NCBI GenBank assembly: GCA_036346265.1
Contig: CM070681.1
Span: 3,782,001-3,846,000, forward strand
Reading direction: 5' to 3'
From: Melocanna baccifera
Taxonomy: Eukaryota; Streptophyta; Magnoliopsida; Poales; Poaceae
Length of the DNA stretch: 64,000 bases
Under the pieces are notes generated by a model. It saw only the letters and a list, made by a program, of their open reading frames with translations, did no database searches and was not told the origin of the DNA. Position numbers and translations under genes: made by a program. Below are positions 22,068 to 32,357 of the stretch, one piece after another. The stretch's first letter is position 1. Each line of letters starts with the position of its first letter.

Positions 22068-22917
22068 TTCGTCAGATTTGGTACTGTTTTCAACTAGATT
22101 ACAAAAATAGCCATATAAAAATGGTATTGACAAAAATAACGTTTTCGTCGTCCGGTGGCCGAGCAGCAGCGAGGGAGGGGTGAAGCATGGCCTTGCCGCC
22201 CCACCAGCAGATGGTAGGGGGGCTGCTGCCCCATGAGGAGATGACAGGTAATTAGATCGGTTAATTAAATTATTACCTCGATTTATAATTTATAAAACAA
22301 CTACAATCATACATACAGGCTAATTAAATGTCCATCGCATATCACTAATTTTATGATTAAATTAATATAAATTAACATGGCAAATTTGAAGCATATAAAA
22401 TTTTTAAAAATTACACAATTACTATGACTATGTTGGGAGGTTTCGCATAAAATTTCGTAATTTTTAGAGCTCATTTGTTATATGTAACAGTTCTTACAAA
22501 TATCAAAATCGTACAAATTTTTTAGTAATATTCATAGTGGATAAAATTACAAAAAATACACAGTTAACTATGTTATGTTAGAAGACTGCACACAAATATT
22601 TGTAATTTTTTGAGCTCATTTGCTATATTAGAAAATTTACACAAAATTTAAATAAAATTTTAAAAAATAGTAGGTGATTAGGTCAGCTAATTAGCTGGAC
22701 TAATCACCTGCCGGCTCCTCATGGGGCGGCAGGCCTCCTTGTCGTTTGCTGATGGGGTGGTAGGTGGGGTAGCAGGCGGTCTGCCATCTACCCACAGGTT
22801 GGCAGGGCCATGTATCACCTTTCCGTCGCTGCCGCTCGGTCATCGGATGGTGAAAATATTATTTTTGCAATGGTTATTTTTATAATTTTAGTTAAAAGCA
22901 GTAATAAATCTGACGAA
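22068..22917. mobile_element. Long inverted-repeat element (MULE-like or foldback)
   Basis: The left arm starts TTCGTCAGATTTGGTACTG at 22068. The right arm ends AAATCTGACGAA at 22917. Similarity between the left arm and the reverse complement of the right arm continues for about 190 bp through GGTGGCCGAGCAGCAGCGA and CCCCATGAGGAG. The GC-rich arm interiors flank an AT-rich core with no coding sequence. Long TIRs suggest a Mutator-like or foldback non-autonomous element. I found no clear 9-bp target duplication. Confidence 0.65.
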
Positions 22918-24586
22918 AATTACTTCACGTCCCATATATAGTAAGTAGCTTGCCGGTGCCTGGCCGGCTGGCCTGCCTATACGTGTTGCTCCAAAACTGT
23001 TGAGTGGATGGTAAGATTGATGAACTTCAGAGTAAACGTAGTGTAAAAATAGCGTCAGTGCCTCGTACACTGTTGTCATTGGCATGGTACTACAGAAACG
23101 GCACGAAAGCTCAGAAAAATGGATATCGGCATCCGTCAAGAGCGACGTCGTACACTGTAGTTTGCTGACGCAGGATTTGCCGCCCATTGCTGACGCTGAG
23201 CGGGGCCAAAAGGCACTAACCCCGCGAGAAACTGCCTATGCGGCTGAGAAACCGCCTGTGCCGCAGGCTTCGCAGAAGGGTCCTGCGGAGGAATTTTCAC
23301 AATCCGGACGCTTTTCAGGTAATCCATCACATCAGAACTCAGAAGCTACCTTTGGTTCAGTCATCTCATCCAATATTCCTGTCTACATGACGGTGATAGG
23401 ATGCCGGAAGCTTCTTAATTTCGATTATTTTAGTTTTTTTTGGCTTTTTTATTTTTTTTATTTTCCTCTAGGCTTTTTTTAGTTTTTTTAGTTTGTTTTC
23501 GTTTTCTTTATATTGTTTATGGACAGTATAACAGTGCTTTTTATTTTTTAATTGTATGACCCATAAAAAATTAACAAGGCATAGAAATCATCAGAGATGT
23601 AGAAGCACGTATGTGAGATATATGTATTGCTGCTTGCTTGCTTGCTCGCGGAGCAAACGCTGCTTTTGCTTTGAGATTTGAGAAAGACAGGTGAGCAGAA
23701 GGGTTTGACCGAGGATGGGGGATGGCACAAGGCAGGGGGCAGGGGGCGATGAATTCAACGATCGACCGGAGGATTAGAATGAGCAAGAACTAGGCCATCT
23801 CTTCCGCATGGAAACGAAAACATCGCTAAAAGCCACGTCAGCACCCGTATCACCATCTGATCTAACCTAGATCGGATTTTTATTGTGAGGTAATAAACCA
23901 TTCACCTGCTGGTATTCACTTTTTTCTTGTGCAAGCTTCTGTTTTTCTTCCTGTCTGCTTTGCTTTGTTTGAGGGATCAGGGAGGTTTTAGGTCATGTAC
24001 ACATTAACTTCTAAAAACTGATTTTTTATAGTAAATAATTTTTCTGTAGTAACTAGTTTTTAAATAAAGTGTCTTTTTAAAATAGAATCTATTAGTCAAT
24101 TGTAGTACATATTGTAATGACTTTATTTATATAGACCAAAATCGTATGCAAGTGTCTTGTCCTATAAATTTTTCTACAAACTATTACTATTTATAAATCA
24201 AAACCAAAACCAACAGATAATATTAACGGCGCTTAATGTTGTTGTTTCTTTTGTCTGAGGAATCGACCTGTAAACTTTGGAATATCTGGATCTTATGAGC
24301 TCTGAGCCAGTCGATCTGTTGCCTTTCCATTTGTTTCATTTTCCGTTCTTAGGATGGAACAGGCTGTAAGCGACAAACCGGCCCCCTAATTTTGCTTTCG
24401 GCAGAGACTGTACCTCGAGACATTTTGTGTGTGACCCTGTGAGAGGTGAAATACTGGTTACCGATTATGCTAGTCAACAACTGGTTACCGATTATGCGCA
24501 GCGCTGGAAAGGGCACAGAGTTTTGCAACACAGAGAACCAGGATGTGGGGAACAGTATTTCACAAACAGCAAAGCTGAGGGAATCC
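22918..24586. other. Intergenic region upstream of the lectin receptor kinase
   Basis: It contains a partial inverted family-1 MITE (about 23404-23560; T-rich with a GTTTATGGACAGTATAAC block) and family-2 MITE copy 2 (about 23991-24220). A short direct repeat, GGTTACCGATTATGC, occurs at 24457-24471 and 24482-24496, about 240 bp before the gene. The 132-codon frame at 23084-23482 has no recognisable homology. Confidence 0.4.
23991..24220. mobile_element. MITE-like family 2, copy 2
   Basis: It is collinear with 18410-18622: TTAACTTCTAAAAACTGATT, TTTTTATAGTAAATAATTTT, TTGTAGTACATATTGTAATG, TTTATATAGACCAAAATCGT and ACTATTACTATTTATAAATC in that order. The ends are approximate. Confidence 0.5.
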
Positions 24587-24587
24587 A

Positions 24588-24599
24588 TTTATATATAAG
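24588..24599 (+). promoter_or_regulatory. TATA box of the lectin receptor kinase gene
   Basis: TTTATATATAAG lies 117-128 bp before the ATG at 24716. It predicts a transcription start near 24620 and a 5' leader of roughly 95 nt. Confidence 0.6.
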
Positions 24600-24715
24600 T
24601 TGCAGTGCTAGTAAACTTACAAGCCGCCTTGCACATCACCAACTCCCACCCGTTCTCCACCCATCGCAGCCTCCTCTGTTCCTAGCTCCTCCCGTGTGAA
24701 CTCAGAACTCGACCC

Positions 24716-26124
24716 ATGGGACCTTCCCGCCGTCGCCACCGCGCCACGGCCAGCCGCGCCCTCCTCCTGCTGTCGTCCATCTCCGTCTGCTTGTTCCTCC
24801 CCGCCGTGCGCGCCCAGTCCACCATCCTCACCAGCGTCGTCGACGGCAAGGAGTTCACCACCTTCTCCTTCCCCAAGTTCGACAAGACCCTTCTGCAGCT
24901 CCCCAACCTGACGTTCTCGGACAACTCCAACATCAACCAGGACGCGCTGCAGGTCACCCCGGACAGCGGCAACAACGCCAGTATCTACCTCGTGAACCAG
25001 ACCGGCCGCGTCTTCTTCGCCTCGCCGTTCGTCCTCTGGGCCTCCGACGCATCCAATTCCACCGCCGATGGCAGGCACGTCGCCTCTTTCTTCACCGTGT
25101 TCATGGTCAACCTCTACCGCACGAACAAGACAGTCAAGGGAGAAGGGCTCGCGTTCGTCGTCGCGTCCAGCGGCGACGTCAACCCTCCTCCCGGCAGCGA
25201 CGGCGGCTACCTTGGCCTCACCAACGCGTCCACCGACGGCAACGCCACCAACGGGTTCGCGGCCGTGGAGCTGGACACGGTGAAGCAGCCCTACGACCCC
25301 GACGATAACCACGTCGGCCTCGACCTCAACGGCGTCAATTCACCCTACGCCAACTCCCTCACCCCCTTCGGCATCCAACTTGCGCCCAGTGACACCACGC
25401 CCAACGACGACGGCAGCTATAATGTCTGGGTCGACTACAACGGCACGTCGCGGCACGTGTGGGTGTACATGGCCAAGAACGGGATCAAGCCCACGACCGC
25501 GGTGCTCAACGCGTCGCTCGACCTCTCGACGATCCTCCTCGGCAAGAAGGCGTACTTCGGCTTCTCGGCGTCCACCGGCGTGCAGTACCAGCTCAATTGC
25601 GTGAAAATGTGGAACATAACGGTGGAGAGGCTCCACGACGGCAGCGGCACCGCCAAGAAGGCGCTGTCAGGCTGGAAGCTCGGGTTGGCCGTCGGGGTGC
25701 CGTGCGCCGCCGCCCTGGCACTCGGGCTGTTCGCCGGCCTGTACATCAGGAAGAAGAGGAAGAAGGTCGGGGAAGACCCGAGCTCGGTGTTCAACAACAC
25801 CATTGATCTGAGGAGCATGCCGGGGGTGCCCAGGGAGTTCGACTACAAGGAGCTGAGGAAAGGGACCAACAACTTCGACGAGAAGATGAAGCTGGGGCAG
25901 GGCGGGTACGGCGTGGTGTACCGCGCCACCGTGCTCGGGGAAAACGGCCGGAACATGGAGGTGGCCGTGAAGCAGTTCTCCAGCGCCAACACCAAGGGGC
26001 AGGAGGACTTCCTCGCCGAGCTCAGCATCATCAACCGCCTCCGTCACCGCCATCTCGTCAAGCTCGTTGGTAAGGAATTGCTTCTTGCTCTGCTCATTTC
26101 GTATCGTTCTTGCTCAGTTCTAGT

Positions 26125-26155
<31 letters not shown>

Positions 26156-28553
26156 AAACTGTCTTAGCTTCTTGCTCTGCTCCATTGACAACGTTCATTC
26201 TTAGCTCGATCTTGTTTCAATTTTGTACGATTTGCTATAGTTGTTCTGATTAATAATAGCCGAATAGGACATTGCGGCCGGCCTGTTGCGTGCAGATGCA
26301 CTGCTGATTGGCCTCTACCTTCTCTAGTTTTTTCATGTACGAGAGGCTTTTTGGGGGATTGATTTAGAATATTTAGTCAAGAACTTCACTGCAAACGCCA
26401 ATCAAAATCACAATATTGAGATGGGCTTTGATTTAAAATGTTTTCTTGTGCCGGTTTATTAGCTTTACATGTAGCACTCGCGAAGCCGTGATAAGGCTGC
26501 ATCCAAGTTGTCACGGTTAATTGCAATTCTTGTTACATGCTCAACAACACAACAATTATCTTGCATGGTTCCGTGAAAATGAAATCTTCCAGGCTGTCGG
26601 AAATGTCTAACGCCGTCTACGAATAGACAACAGCATGGAACTTTTCATACGCGCCAATCAGAGGATAGCGATGCGAGAGGGCTACTGCTTGCACAGATCT
26701 CTCAAGAAAGTAGTATAAAATTTCGAGCTAATTACACCACGTAAGCATCGGGAATAAAGACTAATTTGGAAGCCGAGCGCACCAGTTGTCACCTAAATAA
26801 CCATGGCTAGCTCCTACTTCCTAATGAAGGTTTTTGCTTATATTATTATATGATTTGGGATTGACGATCATGACTGAATATGAGCAATTGTACACGGTAT
26901 CGTTCGGTTTAACATTTGGAAAAAAAAGTAAATATAACACTAGGAATTTTGTTTGAAAGTCTATCTAGTATTTTGATATATGAAACAGGACATTTGACCT
27001 TTAAACTTTACAATCCATTTCAAATAACACTCTTACCCAATTTTGAATGGTATATTGTCCGCATAGCATGATGAGTATACGATAGGATAGCATGTTGATC
27101 AAGTTTAGGTGAATGATAGATATAGTCCATAGGTCTTTTTCTCAAATTGAAACAGAGAGGGAGAGAATTACATAGGACGGTGGCTATAGAAGTATGGCCG
27201 AGAGTTCCATGGAAGAGAAGGTCTAGTGAGCCTCACATGTTACTAACTCAAATTAGTCAGCTTGTCATCCTACATGCCAAAATCACTCATTTATTGCATC
27301 ACGTGGGGCAATAGCACAATGCAAAACCGGATCAAGATGTTATTTGAACCAGGTTGCAAGTTTGAGTGTCACATGTCTAGTTTTATAGTTTGAAGTGCTG
27401 AGCAAACTTTCAAATAAAGTTTAGAATGTTATATGGATTTATTGCTTAACATTTTGATAATGCAAAATCTGACCTCGTTTTTCCTTGATTACTTGATTTT
27501 AGGAGAAAAATAATTGATAGTTGTAGAACGCTATGCCGGACAAACACTCATCTATGACTTTTGAGCAACCGATCCGCTGGCAAAAACTAACCTGATTCAC
27601 TTCATCCTTCTTCACATGTTTGTATTGGCACGCAATTCTCCCGTGTTTTCTCGCAAAAAAACGATTAAGCAACTAATGAAAAAAAAATTGACGCCACATG
27701 TGCAGGTTGGTGCCACCAAAATGGCGTGTTGCTGCTGGTGTACGACTTCATGCCCAACGGCAGCCTGGACAGGCATCTCTTCGGCGGCCCGGATGCTCCG
27801 ATCCTCAACTGGGAGCAGCGCTACAACGTCGTCACCGGCGTCGCGTCCGCCCTGAACTACCTCCACCACGAGTACGACCAGATGGTGATCCACCGCGACA
27901 TCAAGCCGTCCAACATCATGCTGGACTCCGCCTTCAACGCCCGCCTCGGCGACTTCGGCCTCGCCCGCGCCCTCGAGTTCGACAAGACCTCCTACACCGA
28001 CAAGATCGGCGTCCCGGGGACGCTGGGCTACATCGCGCCGGAGTGCTTCCACACCGGCAGGGCGACGAGGGAGTCGGACGTCTTCGCCCTCGGCGCCGTC
28101 ATCCTGGAGATCGTATGCGGCCGCCGCATATCCTGCAACAACCCCGCCGGGTGCAGCCAGCTGCTGGAGGGAGTGTGGAAGTACCACGGCGCGGGCCGCA
28201 TCCTCAAGGCCGTCGACCCGAGGCTCGCCGGCCAGTTCGACGAGGGCAACGCCGAGCGGCTCCTGCTGCTGGGCCTCGCGTGCAGCCACCCGAACCCCGG
28301 GGAGCGGCCAAGGACGCAGGCCATCCTGCAGATCCTGACGCACTCCGCCCCGCCGCCGGACGTGCCGCCGTCGAAGCCGGCGTTCATGTGGCCCGCGCAG
28401 CCCGTCGTGCGCGCGGGCGAGGACGGCGAGGTGCCGACGTCGTGCAGCGGTGTCACCAGCTCGGTGACGGCGTCGTCGTCGTCCGGGTGGACCCAGAACT
28501 ACCAGGTCAGCAAGGAGCACGACGTGGCGGAGAGGGACGTGGCCACGGTGTGA
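24716..28553 (+). CDS. L-type lectin-domain receptor-like kinase, two exons
   Basis: This is a plasma-membrane receptor kinase with a legume-lectin ectodomain. Exon 1 is 24716-26069 and exon 2 is 27706-28553. The donor (CTCGTTG|GTAAGG) and acceptor (TGCAG|GTTGG) restore the kinase sequence HLVKLVGWCHQNGVLLLVY. The 733 codons comprise a signal peptide (about 1-34, ending AVRAQ), a lectin domain (about 45-305; metal-site motif AVELDTVK and DNHVGLDLN at 197-205, with many N-x-S/T sites), a TM helix (about 322-344), a basic stop-transfer RKKRKK, and a kinase (about 388-670). The glycine loop is GQGGYGVV, then VAVK (Lys419), HRDIKPSN (Asp516) and DFG (Asp534), so it is an RD kinase with all catalytic residues present. 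GVPGTLGYIAPECFHTGRA most resembles the LECRK-S subgroup. The usual size is about 650-750 residues. The long intron inside the kinase domain is unusual, because many LecRK genes are intronless. I see no lesion. Confidence 0.93.
26070..27705 (+). other. Intron of the lectin receptor kinase gene
   Basis: This 1636-bp intron interrupts the kinase domain after LVKLV. It begins GTAAGG and ends ACATGTGCAG, and carries a (TC)13 tract at 26125-26150. It is AT-rich compared with the GC-rich exons. I recognised no transposon in it. Confidence 0.85.
26125..26150. repeat. (TC)13 microsatellite
   Basis: A pure TC dinucleotide run lies about 55 bp into the receptor-kinase intron. It could serve as a length marker. 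Confidence 0.95.
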
Positions 28554-29237
28554 GACGGGAAGCGGCTGAGCGGGACGAGTCAATGGCTCACGTGGGATCC
28601 AGGCCGGTCAAGTTTGATCGGCGCATTCACGATCATGGAGGCCAAGACGACGACGACGTGGCAAACGGAGCAGAACAATAAGATGTAAAAGGTTTGCATG
28701 CGAAACCGCGAATGGTGTCTGGCTTAGAGAGCTTTCCATCTCCTGCGTTAAATAAGTACTACTGGGTAGTAGTGCAACCTTTATCTGCAGTGTTCGTTGA
28801 GTACGTTTCGCCTTTTGCTGTCCAACTCTGAAGCTAATAGTGCTGTATATGAATAGCCGCCATCTCGTTGTTTTTTAAGAGGTGACCAATTCTCTGTAAT
28901 AGCTCTCTCACTTTGAGTAATAGAAAGTTGGTATCAAAGTGCGTACCATGATTTTTGTACTATTAATCCCATCTGTAAATGAAATCCGGGGATGTGGTGA
29001 GTTTTCCCAGAGGAGAGAGATTTTAGATACAAGTATTTATTTCAATAGCTTGTTACTAAAACTTGTTACTAGATGTCCAATAATATCAAATGTATAATTA
29101 CATGAATATCTCATATCTCATTTCTAATGGGTCCACGTAACATATTTTTTAGTAACAAGCTCATCTCTATTAGTAATCTATTAGCTTGTATCTTGGTCCA
29201 AAGCTAGCATGGCCCTGAGGAGCGTTTTTGTCTCTCT
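28554..29237. other. 3' flank of the lectin receptor kinase gene
   Basis: An AATAAGA-type signal at 28676-28682 may direct polyadenylation. Beyond about 28700 the sequence is AT-rich with no recognisable gene. Confidence 0.4.
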
Positions 29238-29316
29238 TTCGAGACCACGTGAAAGCACGCCTTTTATCTTTTGATGGCTAATTGCGATGTCGTACTATTG
29301 ATGTGTTTCAGTCGGT
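29238..29316 (+). repeat. 79-bp perfect inverted repeat, left arm
   Basis: It starts TTCGAGACCACGTG and ends GTGTTTCAGTCGGT. Every base matches the reverse complement of 30176-30254. The arm contains CACGTG, a G-box-like hexamer. The two arms are 859 bp apart. Confidence 0.95.
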
Positions 29317-29608
29317 ACTCGGTACAATGTTCTCGTTGTTCTCGTTGCGAAGCGCACGATGCCCATACAATGAGTCAATGAGGCGTTCGAGTGATTTTCT
29401 TATTTTCAGCGTGATTCGTGAACGATGATTCGCCTTTTCTCCTGTACGTCTGCCTGGTGTATATGGGAGTAGAGAACTAGAGTCCATCGACTAGCTTCAA
29501 TAGGCCGAGAAGAAAAACGAGAGATTCTCGAATGAAATGAGTTTGTCCTAGGCTCACAATACGGTATGATCCAATAGTCTCTCTGCTGCACAATCTGCAC
29601 CAAACATA

Positions 29609-29846
29609 GGGCGTTCGTTTTAACGATACCTTCTAACTTTTGATTAAAATTTCACTATAGCTAATTTTTTACTGTAGTTGATTAGGATTTTTAGGCATAA
29701 TTAAATTTAAAAAATAGAAAAAATATGTTAGTCCATCACAGACAATACAAAAGAACACGAAAAAAAGAAAAATACAAAAAAGTTCAAAAAAATCTTAAAA
29801 AATTCAGAAAAAACGAATTACTGAATAGTGAAAAAAAAGTTGAAAC
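29609..29846 (+). mobile_element. Tourist-like MITE, family 1 copy C
   Basis: It starts AGGGCGTTCGTTTTAACG and continues with TTTTACTGTAGTTGATTAGG, CATAATTAAATTTAAAAAAT, GTCCATCACAGACAATAC, an A-rich stretch and TACTGAATAGTG, collinear with copies A and B. It lies in the spacer between the 79-bp inverted repeats. Confidence 0.6.
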
Positions 29847-30175
29847 AGCGAGACCAGTCTACACACTAATATGGTATTAACAACACTAAGCCACCGTCTC
29901 CCTCCCTCTCTCTTGCACGATTGATTAATTGTCCTGTATATTCCTCCGTAACTACTGAAAAAAAATCTGAGATGACAAAACATAATAGTACAACATCAGA
30001 TTACTTGTTTAACTGAGAGAGCCAAACGTGATTGAAACAACTCATCCGTCCGAATATTCGTGCCTCGTCCTATGCACTGGTTTCGGATCAGGGCTAGAAA
30101 GTCTCTTCTATCTATGCGGCAAAAAGTCCCTACTTATCCATCGTCCCAAAATTAAACGCCGAAGATTGCGATCGG

Positions 30176-30254
30176 ACCGACTGAAACACATCAATAGTAC
30201 GACATCGCAATTAGCCATCAAAAGATAAAAGGCGTGCTTTCACGTGGTCTCGAA
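30176..30254 (-). repeat. 79-bp perfect inverted repeat, right arm
   Basis: This is the exact reverse complement of 29238-29316. It is followed within a few bases by a separate hairpin (30258-30366). No direct repeats that would be target duplications flank the pair. Confidence 0.95.
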
Positions 30255-30257
30255 CCT

Positions 30258-30366
30258 ACCGAATCTTAGATCTATTTGTAAAGTTGAACAACGAAATAAA
30301 GTTTATATAGCTTATGTAAACTTCATTTCGTTATTTAACTTTACAAATAGGTTCAAGATTCGATAG
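30258..30366. repeat. Imperfect hairpin with ~50-bp arms
   Basis: The left arm (ACCGAATCTTAGATC..., then ATTTGTAAAGTTGAACAACG) pairs with the right arm (CGTTATTTAACTTTACAAAT, then ...GATTCGATAG). Mismatches are few and the loop is short, near 30310-30320. The transcript could form one long stem. It is a candidate small foldback element. Confidence 0.8.
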
Positions 30367-32088
30367 ACTTTAGCAACTAGATCTCCTAGTTAGGACGACG
30401 AGAACATGAGTCTACTTTAATTATGTCCATTGATTTACAAGCACCAAGTCCACTTTATGCCAGGATTACGTCCCCAAAACACAAACTGCCTTGTCGTAAG
30501 CCGTAATTATAAAGGAGTAGTTCTACTTGCCAGTTTAAGCACGGCTTCGTGTTGCGGTTGGCACAGCCACACGAAAAGCAAGCAGATATACTACACAATT
30601 AAGGGCTGTTCAATTTGACGCTGATGGTTTTTATTTTTCAGCTGAAATGGTACCATAACAACGGTTAGTTTTTAGCTAAGACATATAATTAAAAAACTAT
30701 AGAGAAAAGAAAAAAACTATTATATCTTTATAAACAATGTAAAGTAAAAAAAATCACATTAAAAAACTATGGCGTTCAAACGGTCGAAAGACAAAAAAAC
30801 TATTTGGAACGTGACATTAGAATAAGAAAAATATTTTTAATACAACTAACAGGAGGGACCCCTGTTTGCAAAGGTGGCCTTGATGGTATACGTGCAGGCA
30901 CAAGAGCACGGCCGGAGTGCCAGCGAGGAAGAACGGGAAAATGAGATAACGCTAATGTCTTTTAACTTTTATAAGCAGAAAGAGACGGAAATATTAGCAA
31001 ATTGCTCGTATATCGTGTGACACGTTGAGTTATGTTTCGCGGTCTAGTGTCGCGAGTGAATTGTTTGTTTATTGTGAGATCGAGTCGCCGCGATGCGCTG
31101 CTGGCGAAGCTTGTTGTCGACACGTACTTATGGGCATGGCCGTGGGCCGTGGCGTCGCCCGAATGTCTCGGTGGTGGCGTCGCCGATACACGACTCCCAT
31201 CCAATGGACCAAGGGCCCGTACCAAACAACCATACTTATATATTTTTAGTAGATAAAAGTCATTTGGAAGTATTGTTTTTTTACCATTTTTTCTTTTTAC
31301 TTATATTATCCGTAGAGATGTGATGGTATTTTTAATTTTTCTTTAATTAAATATATAAAAAAACTATTAACCGATACAATGCTATTTTAGTAAAAACCAA
31401 AAAAATCACACCACTTTAAAACATGGCCTAAGCAAACCATGTGGGGAGAGTCCAGCTTATAGCTTATAAATTTGAACAAACAAACAAAACTGTTCTCCGC
31501 TGCCATTTTAAACGATTTGTTAGAATAACTTTTTAGAAGTGGTTTATTAATTTACCAATTTTTAATTTATTTGTATGAATACTTACACTAATATTAAAAG
31601 TTATAAGTAATAATCACAAGCCGTAAAACAAAAGAAAAGGCACATGGGCTTGTTTCGAGCTGCTCTTGGCTTTTGCTTCAATATCTAACTTTTAAACGAA
31701 ATATTTTTTAAAACGGGGTCTACAAGTTAATTGTAGTACACGTTAAAAGCCTAACATCTGTACCATCCAAAGTCGTAAACGAGTATCTCTCTCTATAATC
31801 TCTATCGTAAACAGCTAAACTTCAAAATTTTCAATCAAAAATCATAAATCACAGCTACTTCAAATAAGTCCATGGTCTCCCTTGATGATCGGTGCTTACG
31901 TAATAACCGTGTGGACCTTGAGAAACGAATCCCTCTGTTTTTACTGCTAGTACTTGTGTCTTCAAGACTAGGAGCCGAGCCGTTGTTGCTTGTATGCTGG
32001 ACCAGAACAGCTGGTGTCCATTTCCTCTCCTGCCGTTGCTGTTGTTTCTTCCGGGTTTTTTTTACCGCCATGCCACTAAAGCTAGTAA
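30367..32088. other. Repeat-rich spacer
   Basis: MITE-like AT-rich segments at 30603-30800, 31245-31430 and 31455-31640 resemble one another or segments at 10930-11090 and 11545-11740. The overlapping frames at 31025-31323 and 31835-32260 show no homology. Family-2 copy 3 lies at 31645-31870. Confidence 0.4.
31645..31870. mobile_element. MITE-like family 2, copy 3
   Basis: It begins GGGCTTGTTTCGAGCTGC and contains GTTAATTGTAGTACACGTTA and GTATCTCTCTCTATAATC, then an ATCAAAAATCATAAATCACA end that pairs loosely with the start. It is collinear with the copies at 18.4 and 24.0 kb. Confidence 0.5.
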
Positions 32089-32357
32089 GGGGGCGCTCAA
32101 GACAGCTTCTGCCATCGTTAGCTTCTGCGATTTTTTTACTGTAGCAGGTACTGTAGCTACAGTACCTGCTACAGTAAAATTTATTTTTTTCTTTTTAAAA
32201 AAATTTACTTATACTTTTTTCGTTTTCTGTTTTCGGTTTTTATATATTTTTTACATTTAATTATACTCAATAAACCAACTCAGCTACAATGTTTTTTCAG
32301 CTAGCTACAGTGTTTTTTCAGCAAAAGCCAAAAGCCATCGCTATTCCGATCACCCCC
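32089..32357 (-). mobile_element. Tourist-like MITE, family 1 copy D
   Basis: This 269-bp element has TAA at both sides (32086-32088 and 32358-32360). Its right end (AAGCCATCGCTATTCC, then GATCACCCCC) is the inverted form of the start of copy A. It carries a perfect 46-bp palindrome at 32134-32179 built from ACTGTAGCAGGTACTGTAGC and its reverse complement. Confidence 0.75.
32134..32179. repeat. 46-bp perfect palindrome
   Basis: The left half, TTTTACTGTAGCAGGTACTG followed by TAG, is mirrored exactly by its reverse complement with no loop. It is an expanded version of the ACTGTAGCGCTACAGT palindrome in copy A of the same MITE family (6109-6124). Confidence 0.95.

Noticed and set aside
24617..26053. 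Long minus-strand frames antisense to the lectin receptor kinase
   Set aside because: They arise from codon bias of the real plus-strand exon, which has all lectin and kinase motifs.
27612..28583. 323-codon minus-strand frame antisense to the kinase exon
   Set aside because: Shadow of the kinase coding sequence. No homologous motifs on the minus strand.
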